Positions 56,812 through 64,000 of a stretch of DNA of 64,000 nucleotides are shown piece after piece. The DNA is from Stutzerimonas kunmingensis (GTDB taxonomy: Bacteria > Pseudomonadota > Gammaproteobacteria > Pseudomonadales > Pseudomonadaceae). Each line of letters opens with the position of its first letter. Positions within the stretch are counted from its first letter, which is position 1. Below the pieces are notes generated by a model. The model made no database searches, was not told where the DNA came from, and saw only the letters and a list, made by a program, of their open reading frames with translations. Position numbers and translations under genes: made by a program. The stretch spans positions 248,001-312,000 of the forward strand of contig NZ_PISM01000018.1 in assembly GCF_002929225.1 (NCBI RefSeq), written 5' to 3'.

Positions 56812-59800
56812 TTAGTTACCGCTGGAGTTCAACGCCTCGGTCAGAGCTGCTTCGACCTCATCGGCGCTCACACGAACGGGCTTGTCGGCTTCACGCTTGC
56901 GCTTACGCTCGCTGTGATACTGCAGGCCCGTACCAGCTGGAATCAGGCGACCCACGACTACGTTCTCCTTGAGACCGCGCAGATAATCGCGCTTGCCAGT
57001 AACGGCAGCCTCGGTCAGAACACGCGTTGTTTCCTGGAACGACGCCGCAGAAATGAACGACTCGGTCGACAACGACGCCTTGGTGATACCCAGCAGAACG
57101 CGGACGTACTTGGAGACGAACTTGTCGTCGTCGCTCAAACGCTCGTTTTCTTCCAATACCTGGGTCAGCTCCATCTGGTCACCCTTGATGAAGCTGGAAT
57201 CGCCCGACTCACTGATCTCAACCTTGCGCAGCATTTGCCGCAGGATGGTCTCGATGTGCTTGTCGTTGATCTTCACACCTTGCAGACGGTACACGTCCTG
57301 AATTTCATTGACGATGTACTTGGCCAGCGCACTGACACCCAAGAGACGAAGGATGTCATGCGGGTTGCTCGGACCATCAGAGATGACCTCGCCCTTGTTC
57401 ACCTGCTCGCCTTCGAAGACGTTCAGGTGACGCCACTTCGGAATCAGTTCCTCGTACGGATCGCTGCCGTCTGTAGGCGTGATCACCAGGCGGCGCTTGC
57501 CCTTGGTTTCCTTACCGAAGGAAATCGTACCGCTGATTTCCGCCAGGATGGACGGCTCCTTCGGACGACGTGCTTCGAACAAGTCAGCAACGCGCGGCAG
57601 ACCACCGGTGATATCGCGGGTCTTCGAAGTTTCCTGCGGGATACGTGCGATGACGTCACCCACGTTGATCTCGGCACCGTCAGCCACACCCACCAGGGCG
57701 TTAGCCGGCAGGAAGTACTGAGCAGGCACGTCGGTACCCGGCAGCAGCAGTTCCTTACCATTGGCGTCGACCATCTTGATCGCTGGGCGAATGTCTTTGC
57801 CCGATGCCGGACGGTCCTTCGGATCCATCACTTCGATGTTGGTCAGACCGGTCAACTCGTCGGTCTGGCGCTTGATGGTGATGTTCTCTTCCATGCCGAC
57901 GAAGGTCACGACACCCTTCATCTCGGTGACGATCGGGTGAGTGTGCGGGTCCCACTTGGCGACCACAGCACCCGCATCGACCTTGTCGCCTTCCTTGACG
58001 GAAATCACCGCGCCGTACGGCAGCTTGTAGCGCTCGCGCTCACGACCGAAGTCGTCGGCCACCGCCAGCTCACCGGAGCGGGATACCGCCACCAGCGCAC
58101 CATCGGCACGTTCTACGTGTTTCAGGTTATGCAGACGAATGGTGCCGCCGTTCTTAACCATGACGTTGTCGACAGCAGAAGTACGGCTGGCCGCACCACC
58201 AATGTGGAACGTACGCATGGTCAGCTGGGTACCCGGCTCACCGATGGACTGAGCAGCGATAACGCCCACCGCCTCACCGATGTTCACCTGATGCCCGCGG
58301 GCCAGGTCGCGGCCGTAGCACTTGGCGCAGATACCGTAGCGGGTTTCGCAGGAAATAGGCGAGCGCACGACCACTTCGTCGATGCTGTTCAGCTCGATGA
58401 AGTCGACCCACTGCTCGTCAACCAGCGTACCGGCCGGCACCAGCACATCGTCGGTGCCCGGCTTGAGTACGTCACGCGCAATCACACGACCGAGAACGCG
58501 CTCACCCAGCGGCTCGACTACGTCACCACCCTCGATGTGCGGGGTCATGAACAGCCCCTGCTCGGTACCGCAATCGACCTCCGTAACCACGAGATCCTGC
58601 GCAACGTCGACCAGACGACGAGTCAGGTAACCGGAGTTCGCGGTTTTCAGAGCGGTATCCGCCAGACCCTTACGAGCACCGTGAGTGGAGATGAAGTACT
58701 GGAGTACGTTCAGACCTTCACGGAAATTCGCGGTAATCGGCGTTTCGATGATCGAGCCGTCCGGCTTGGCCATCAGACCACGCATACCGGCGAGCTGGCG
58801 AATCTGCGCAGCGGAACCCCGCGCGCCCGAGTCGGCCATCATGTACATCGAGTTGAACGAGTCCTGCTCGGCTTCGTTACCATCACGATCAATGACCTTC
58901 TCCTTGGAGAGGTTGGCCATCATCGCCTTGGAAACTTCATCGTTGGCCTTGGACCAAAGGTCGATCACCTTGTTGTACTTCTCGCCCTGGGTTACCAGGC
59001 CGGAAGCGTACTGGCTTTCGATCTCCTTAACTTCCTCGGTTGCCGCATCAATGATGCGTGCTTTCTCATCCGGAATGACGAAGTCATTCACGCCGATGGA
59101 AACACCGGAGATAGTCGAGTAGGCGAAACCGGTGTACATCAGCTGGTCGGCGAAGATCACAGTGTCCTTCAGGCCAACAGTGCGGTAGCACAGGTTGATC
59201 AGCTTGGAGATTGCCTTCTTCTTCATCGGCTGGTTGACCACGTCGAACGACAGGCCGGCCGGCACGATCTGGAACAGCAGCGCGCGCCCCACAGTGGTGT
59301 CGACGATACGGGTGTTCTTGGTGATGCTGCCGTCACGATCCTTGATGGTTTCGTTGATGCGCACCTTCACCCGGGCGTGCAGCGACGCCTCGCCGGCGCG
59401 GAAGACACGGTCGACTTCCTGCAGATCCGCAAAGACCCGGCCTTCACCCTCCGCGTTGATGGCTTCACGGGTCATGTAGTACAGACCCAGAACCACGTCC
59501 TGCGACGGCACGATGATCGGCTCGCCGTTCGCTGGCGAAAGAATGTTGTTGGTCGACATCATCAGCGCACGCGCTTCCAGCTGGGCTTCCAGCGTCAGCG
59601 GCACGTGCACGGCCATCTGGTCACCGTCGAAGTCGGCGTTGTACGCGGCGCAGACCAGCGGGTGCAGCTGAATCGCCTTGCCTTCGATCAGTACTGGCTC
59701 AAACGCCTGGATACCCAGACGGTGCAGGGTCGGTGCGCGGTTGAGCAGCACAGGGTGTTCGCGAATGACTTCGGCGAGAACGTCCCAGACCTCGGGCAGC

Positions 59801-61011
59801 TCGCGCTCTACCATCTTCTTGGCCGCCTTGATGGTGGTGGCCATGCCACGCATTTCGAGCTTGCCGAAAATGAACGGCTTGAATAGCTCGAGAGCCATCT
59901 TCTTCGGCAGACCGCACTGATGCAGACGCAAAGTCGGGCCCACGGTGATCACGGAACGACCGGAGTAGTCCACGCGCTTACCGAGCAGGTTCTGACGGAA
60001 GCGACCCTGCTTACCCTTGATCATGTCAGCCAGGGACTTCAGCGGGCGCTTGTTAGAGCCGGTGATGGCTCGACCGCGCCGGCCGTTATCCAGCAACGCA
60101 TCGACGGCTTCCTGCAGCATGCGCTTCTCATTGCGCACGATGATGTCCGGCGCCGACAGGTCGAGCAGACGCTTCAACCGGTTGTTACGGTTGATCACGC
60201 GGCGATACAGATCGTTGAGGTCCGAAGTCGCGAAACGACCGCCATCCAGCGGAACCAACGGACGCAGATCCGGCGGCAGTACGGGCAGCACGGTGAGGAT
60301 CATCCACTCCGGCAGGTTGCCCGAGCCGTGGAACGCTTCCATCAGCTTCAGCCGCTTGGAGAGCTTCTTGATCTTGGTTTCGGAGTTGGTCTGCGGGATT
60401 TCCTCGCGCAGGCGACCGATTTCGTGCTCCAGGTCGATCTGGATCAACAGCTCGCGCACAGCCTCGGCACCCATGCGGGCATCGAAGTCGTCACCGAACT
60501 CTTCCAGCGCTTCGAAGTACTGCTCGTCATTAAGCAGCTGACCCTTTTCCAGGGTAGTCATGCCCGGATCGATGACGACATAGCTTTCGAAATAGAGCAC
60601 GCGCTCGATGTCGCGCAGAGTCATGTCCAGGAGCAGACCGATACGGGACGGCAGCGACTTCAGGAACCAGATGTGGGCGACCGGCGAAGCCAGCTCAATG
60701 TGCGCCATGCGCTCGCGGCGTACCTTGGCCAGTGCGACTTCCACACCACACTTCTCGCAGATGACACCGCGGTGCTTGAGGCGCTTGTACTTACCGCACA
60801 GGCACTCGTAGTCCTTTACCGGACCAAAGATCTTGGCGCAGAACAGACCGTCGCGCTCCGGCTTGAACGTACGGTAGTTGATGGTTTCCGGCTTCTTTAC
60901 TTCACCGAAGGACCAGGAACGGATCATCTCGGGCGAGGCCAGGGCAATCTTGATGGCATCGAACTCTTCGATTTGACCCTGGTTTTTCAACAGATTCAGC
61001 AAGTCTTTCAA
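56812..61011 (-). CDS. rpoC: RNA polymerase beta' subunit
   Basis: 1399 residues. Start TTG at 61011 with AGGAAAGG upstream, giving [20 protein letters not shown]. Zinc ribbon [25 protein letters not shown] near residue 70; catalytic [12 protein letters not shown]; bridge-helix region [30 protein letters not shown]; second zinc site [52 protein letters not shown]. Forms the active site with RpoB. 65 bases after rpoB. Intact. Confidence 0.99.
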   Translation of the reverse strand: MKDLLNLLKNQGQIEEFDAIKIALASPEMIRSWSFGEVKKPETINYRTFKPERDGLFCAKIFGPVKDYECLCGKYKRLKHRGVICEKCGVEVALAKVRRERMAHIELASPVAHIWFLKSLPSRIGLLLDMTLRDIERVLYFESYVVIDPGMTTLEKGQLLNDEQYFEALEEFGDDFDARMGAEAVRELLIQIDLEHEIGRLREEIPQTNSETKIKKLSKRLKLMEAFHGSGNLPEWMILTVLPVLPPDLRPLVPLDGGRFATSDLNDLYRRVINRNNRLKRLLDLSAPDIIVRNEKRMLQEAVDALLDNGRRGRAITGSNKRPLKSLADMIKGKQGRFRQNLLGKRVDYSGRSVITVGPTLRLHQCGLPKKMALELFKPFIFGKLEMRGMATTIKAAKKMVERELPEVWDVLAEVIREHPVLLNRAPTLHRLGIQAFEPVLIEGKAIQLHPLVCAAYNADFDGDQMAVHVPLTLEAQLEARALMMSTNNILSPANGEPIIVPSQDVVLGLYYMTREAINAEGEGRVFADLQEVDRVFRAGEASLHARVKVRINETIKDRDGSITKNTRIVDTTVGRALLFQIVPAGLSFDVVNQPMKKKAISKLINLCYRTVGLKDTVIFADQLMYTGFAYSTISGVSIGVNDFVIPDEKARIIDAATEEVKEIESQYASGLVTQGEKYNKVIDLWSKANDEVSKAMMANLSKEKVIDRDGNEAEQDSFNSMYMMADSGARGSAAQIRQLAGMRGLMAKPDGSIIETPITANFREGLNVLQYFISTHGARKGLADTALKTANSGYLTRRLVDVAQDLVVTEVDCGTEQGLFMTPHIEGGDVVEPLGERVLGRVIARDVLKPGTDDVLVPAGTLVDEQWVDFIELNSIDEVVVRSPISCETRYGICAKCYGRDLARGHQVNIGEAVGVIAAQSIGEPGTQLTMRTFHIGGAASRTSAVDNVMVKNGGTIRLHNLKHVERADGALVAVSRSGELAVADDFGRERERYKLPYGAVISVKEGDKVDAGAVVAKWDPHTHPIVTEMKGVVTFVGMEENITIKRQTDELTGLTNIEVMDPKDRPASGKDIRPAIKMVDANGKELLLPGTDVPAQYFLPANALVGVADGAEINVGDVIARIPQETSKTRDITGGLPRVADLFEARRPKEPSILAEISGTISFGKETKGKRRLVITPTDGSDPYEELIPKWRHLNVFEGEQVNKGEVISDGPSNPHDILRLLGVSALAKYIVNEIQDVYRLQGVKINDKHIETILRQMLRKVEISESGDSSFIKGDQMELTQVLEENERLSDDDKFVSKYVRVLLGITKASLSTESFISAASFQETTRVLTEAAVTGKRDYLRGLKENVVVGRLIPAGTGLQYHSERKRKREADKPVRVSADEVEAALTEALNSSGN

Positions 61012-61076
61012 GGCCTTTCCTCCTCACGGACCTGCGACACCCGGCCAGTGCCGGGCGCCGCGCAGGCGGTGCGTGG

Positions 61077-64000
61077 TTATTCGGTTTCCAGATCGATATC
61101 GATACCGAGCGAGCGGATCTCTTTGATCAACACGTTGAAGGACTCCGGCATGCCGGCCTCCATACGGTGATCGCCGTCCACGATGTTCTTGTACATCTTG
61201 GTCCGCCCGTTCACGTCGTCCGACTTGACCGTGAGCATTTCCTGCAGGGTGTACGCGGCGCCATAGGCTTCCAGCGCCCAAACCTCCATCTCCCCGAAAC
61301 GCTGACCACCGAACTGGGCTTTACCACCCAGCGGCTGCTGGGTAACCAGGCTGTAGGAACCGGTGGAACGCGCGTGCATCTTGTCGTCGACCAGGTGGTT
61401 CAGCTTGAGCATGTACATGTAGCCGACCGTGGTGGTGCGCTCGAATTTGTTGCCGGTACGACCGTCGAACAGCTGCATCTGACCGCTTTCTGGCAGATCA
61501 GCCAGCTTCAGCATGGCCTTGATCTCGCGCTCCTTGGCTCCGTCAAATACCGGAGTAGCCATCGGAACGCCCTTGCGCAGGTTGTTGGCCAGGTCCAGCA
61601 CTTCCTGATCGCTCAGGTCGTCCAGATTTTCCTGACGGCCGCCGATCTCGTTGTAGATCTCGTGCAGGAACTTGCGCAGCTCGGCGACCTTGCGCTGCTC
61701 TTCGAGCATCAGATTGATCTTCTCGCCCAGGCCCTTGGCGGCGAGGCCCAGGTGGGTTTCGAGGATCTGACCGACGTTCATACGCGACGGTACGCCAAGC
61801 GGGTTGAGCACGATATCGACCGGTGTGCCGTTGGCGTCATGCGGCATGTCTTCGACCGGCATGATCACCGAGACGACACCCTTGTTACCGTGACGACCAG
61901 CCATCTTGTCGCCCGGCTGGATGCGACGCTTGATCGCCAGGTAGACCTTGACGATCTTCAGTACGCCCGGCGCCAGGTCGTCGCCCTGCTGCAGCTTGCG
62001 CTTCTTGTCTTCGAACTTGTCGTCGAGCAGCTGACGGCGATCGGAGATGTAGGCCTGAGCCTTTTCCAATTGCTCGTTCAGCGCATCTTCGGCCATGCGC
62101 AGCTTGAACCACTGCCCATGCTCCAACCCGTCAAGGATCTCGTCAGTGATGACAGCACCTTTCTTGAGGCCGGCACCGCCCTCGGCAGTCGCGCCAACCA
62201 GAGCCGAGCGCAGGCGTTCGAAGGTAGCGCCTTCGACGATACGGAACTCCTCGTTGAGGTCCTTGCGGATCTCGTCGAGTTGCATCTTCTCGATAGCCAG
62301 CGCACGGGAGTCGCGCTCGACACCGTCGCGGATGAAGACCTGCACGTCGATAACGGTACCTTTGGTGCCAGTCGGCACACGCAGGGAGGTGTCCTTCACA
62401 TCGGACGCCTTCTCACCGAAGATCGCGCGCAGGAGCTTCTCTTCCGGAGTCAGCTGGGTTTCGCCTTTCGGAGTCACCTTGCCGACCAGGATATCGCCCG
62501 GGCCGACTTCGGCACCAACGTAGACAATACCCGCCTCGTCCAGCTTGTTCAGCGCCGCTTCGCCCACGTTCGGGATGTCCGCGGTGATTTCCTCTGGACC
62601 GAGCTTGGTGTCACGCGACACACAGGTCAGTTCCTGGATATGGATAGTGGTGAAACGATCTTCCTGAACCACACGCTCCGAGAGGAGGATGGAGTCTTCG
62701 AAGTTGTAGCCGTTCCAAGGCATGAACGCGACGCGCATGTTCTGCCCGAGCGCCAGCTCCCCCATATCAGTGGAAGGGCCGTCAGCCATGATGTCGCCAC
62801 GCTCCACCACGTCACCCTTGCGAACCAGCGGACGCTGGTTGATGCAGGTGTTCTGGTTGGAACGGGTGTACTTGGTCAGGTTGTAGATGTCGACACCCGC
62901 TTCGCCGGTCTCGACCTCCCCATCATGAACACGTACGACTACACGGCTCGCGTCGACTGAATCGATCACACCGCCACGACGGGCAACCACGCAAACGCCG
63001 GAGTCGCGCGCCACGTTGCGCTCCATACCAGTACCGACCAGCGGCTTGTCCGAACGCAGAGTCGGCACCGCCTGACGCTGCATGTTCGAGCCCATCAGAG
63101 CGCGGTTGGCGTCGTCGTGTTCGAGGAACGGAATCAGCGAGGCAGCGACGGAAACGACCTGCTTGGGCGACACGTCCATCAGGGTCACGTCTTCCGGAGC
63201 CTTGACGGTAAATTCGTTCAAGTGACGTACAGCAACCAGTTCGTCGACCAGCTTGCGACCTTCCAGCTTGGCGCTGGCCTGAGCAATAACATGGTCGGCT
63301 TCTTCGATCGCCGAGAGGAACACGATCTCATCAGTGACCTCGCCTTCCTTGACCACGCGGTACGGGCTTTCCAGGAAGCCGTACTGGTTGGTGCGAGCAT
63401 AGGCAGCCAGTGAGTTGATCAGGCCGATGTTCGGACCTTCAGGAGTCTCGATCGGGCATACGCGACCGTAGTGGGTCGGGTGTACGTCACGCACTTCGAA
63501 GCCGGCGCGCTCACGGGTCAGACCACCCGGGCCAAGTGCGGAGACACGGCGCTTGTGGGTGATTTCCGACAGCGGGTTGTTCTGGTCCATGAACTGCGAA
63601 AGCTGGCTGGAACCGAAGAACTCCTTGACCGCCGCCGCAACCGGCTTGGCATTGATCAGGTCCTGCGGCATCAGGCCTTCACTTTCGGCCATCGACAGAC
63701 GCTCCTTGACGGCGCGCTCGACACGGACCAGACCAACGCGGAACTGGTTCTCGGCCATCTCGCCAACGCAACGAACACGACGGTTACCCAGGTGATCGAT
63801 GTCGTCAACGATGCCCTTGCCGTTACGAATATCGACCAGGGTCTTGAGGACGGCGACGATGTCTTCGCGGCTCAGAACGCCCGAACCCTCGATCTCGGTA
63901 CGACCGATACGACGGTTGAACTTCATCCGACCCACAGCGGACAGGTCGTAGCGCTCCGAGGCGAAGAACAGATTGTTGAACAACGTCTCGGCTGCATCCT
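61077..64000 (-). CDS. rpoB: RNA polymerase beta subunit (5' end outside window)
   Basis: 974 of about 1357 residues are visible; the frame is open to the window edge, and the first residues seen are [30 protein letters not shown]. The rifampicin region [42 protein letters not shown] is wild type at the positions where resistance usually arises. Further motifs: [12 protein letters not shown] and the C-terminal [50 protein letters not shown]. The TTG at 63983 is internal, not the start. Confidence 0.99.
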   Translation of the reverse strand, partial: DAAETLFNNLFFASERYDLSAVGRMKFNRRIGRTEIEGSGVLSREDIVAVLKTLVDIRNGKGIVDDIDHLGNRRVRCVGEMAENQFRVGLVRVERAVKERLSMAESEGLMPQDLINAKPVAAAVKEFFGSSQLSQFMDQNNPLSEITHKRRVSALGPGGLTRERAGFEVRDVHPTHYGRVCPIETPEGPNIGLINSLAAYARTNQYGFLESPYRVVKEGEVTDEIVFLSAIEEADHVIAQASAKLEGRKLVDELVAVRHLNEFTVKAPEDVTLMDVSPKQVVSVAASLIPFLEHDDANRALMGSNMQRQAVPTLRSDKPLVGTGMERNVARDSGVCVVARRGGVIDSVDASRVVVRVHDGEVETGEAGVDIYNLTKYTRSNQNTCINQRPLVRKGDVVERGDIMADGPSTDMGELALGQNMRVAFMPWNGYNFEDSILLSERVVQEDRFTTIHIQELTCVSRDTKLGPEEITADIPNVGEAALNKLDEAGIVYVGAEVGPGDILVGKVTPKGETQLTPEEKLLRAIFGEKASDVKDTSLRVPTGTKGTVIDVQVFIRDGVERDSRALAIEKMQLDEIRKDLNEEFRIVEGATFERLRSALVGATAEGGAGLKKGAVITDEILDGLEHGQWFKLRMAEDALNEQLEKAQAYISDRRQLLDDKFEDKKRKLQQGDDLAPGVLKIVKVYLAIKRRIQPGDKMAGRHGNKGVVSVIMPVEDMPHDANGTPVDIVLNPLGVPSRMNVGQILETHLGLAAKGLGEKINLMLEEQRKVAELRKFLHEIYNEIGGRQENLDDLSDQEVLDLANNLRKGVPMATPVFDGAKEREIKAMLKLADLPESGQMQLFDGRTGNKFERTTTVGYMYMLKLNHLVDDKMHARSTGSYSLVTQQPLGGKAQFGGQRFGEMEVWALEAYGAAYTLQEMLTVKSDDVNGRTKMYKNIVDGDHRMEAGMPESFNVLIKEIRSLGIDIDLETE

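Noticed and set aside
56914-59886. 990-codon open frame on the plus strand inside rpoC
   Set aside because: Antisense to an intact rpoC; composition is typical of a mirrored frame (many His, Arg, Gln, Asp), with no domain.
63981-63983. TTG at 63983 as the rpoB start
   Set aside because: It is an internal Leu codon: the frame continues to the window edge with DAAET, and beta subunits have about 380 more N-terminal residues.

Overview
The window is a chromosomal core segment of a pseudomonad. It is GC-rich, and its gene order matches Pseudomonas: rplQ-rpoA-rpsDKM ... rpsLG-rpoCB, uvrA/ssb back to back near katA, and nrdR-ribD-ribE-ribBA-ribH-nusB-thiL-pgpA. From memory, the order resembles the PA4050-PA4069 and PA4232-PA4282 intervals of P. 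aeruginosa PAO1. I infer a Pseudomonas/Stutzerimonas (P. stutzeri group) strain; the species is not proven by the sequence.

Region 1 (1-6961): the 3' part of sbcC, then a cobalamin riboswitch whose last hairpin covers the btuB ribosome site, then the B12 receptor btuB. Facing it is a translationally coupled set: ribA, a four-helix membrane protein and the B12-binding protein btuF. Region 2 (7696-14806, minus strand) is the riboflavin/thiamine block: nrdR and ribD, an FMN riboswitch, then ribE, ribBA, ribH, nusB, thiL, pgpA and a retropepsin-like periplasmic protease. RibBA has lost the zinc cysteines of its GTP cyclohydrolase II half, so the separate RibA probably does that step. Region 3 (14919-19506) holds single small genes: a YbaY-type lipoprotein, an ETFB-type methyltransferase, thpR, the yedE-yedF transporter/sulfurtransferase pair, cnoX and an unrecognised small protein.

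Region 4 (19576-30427) is the accessory part. A ZrgA-family His-rich protein, an ABC ATPase, a MacB/FtsX-type permease and a DUF3299 protein follow a Zur-like palindrome. Facing them is a six-gene TonB2/TtpC-type energising operon (DUF3450, TtpC, ExbB, ExbD, TonB, TPR) with a weak Fur-like site. Next come oprG with a well-placed Anr/FNR box and two sugar-nucleotide enzymes. Region 5 (30438-38328): ssb, a YajR-type MFS exporter, uvrA, a zinc carboxypeptidase gene broken by two frameshifts (one in a CTGC tetranucleotide tract), and katA.

Region 6 (38526-64000, minus strand) holds the ribosomal and RNA polymerase genes. From upstream to downstream: rpoB (5' end outside), rpoC; the str operon (rpsL, rpsG, fusA, tuf); S10 (rpsJ to rpsQ); spc (rplN to rpmJ); alpha (rpsM to rplQ). 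Near-consensus promoters can be read before rpsL, rpsJ and rpsM. Unexpectedly there is also one inside spc before rpsH, next to an intrinsic terminator and a leader with attenuator-like pairing. No tRNA, rRNA, insertion sequence, CRISPR array or prophage was seen. The most unusual signals are the doubly frameshifted carboxypeptidase, the split spc operon, and the zinc-type ABC cluster beside a TtpC-type TonB system.
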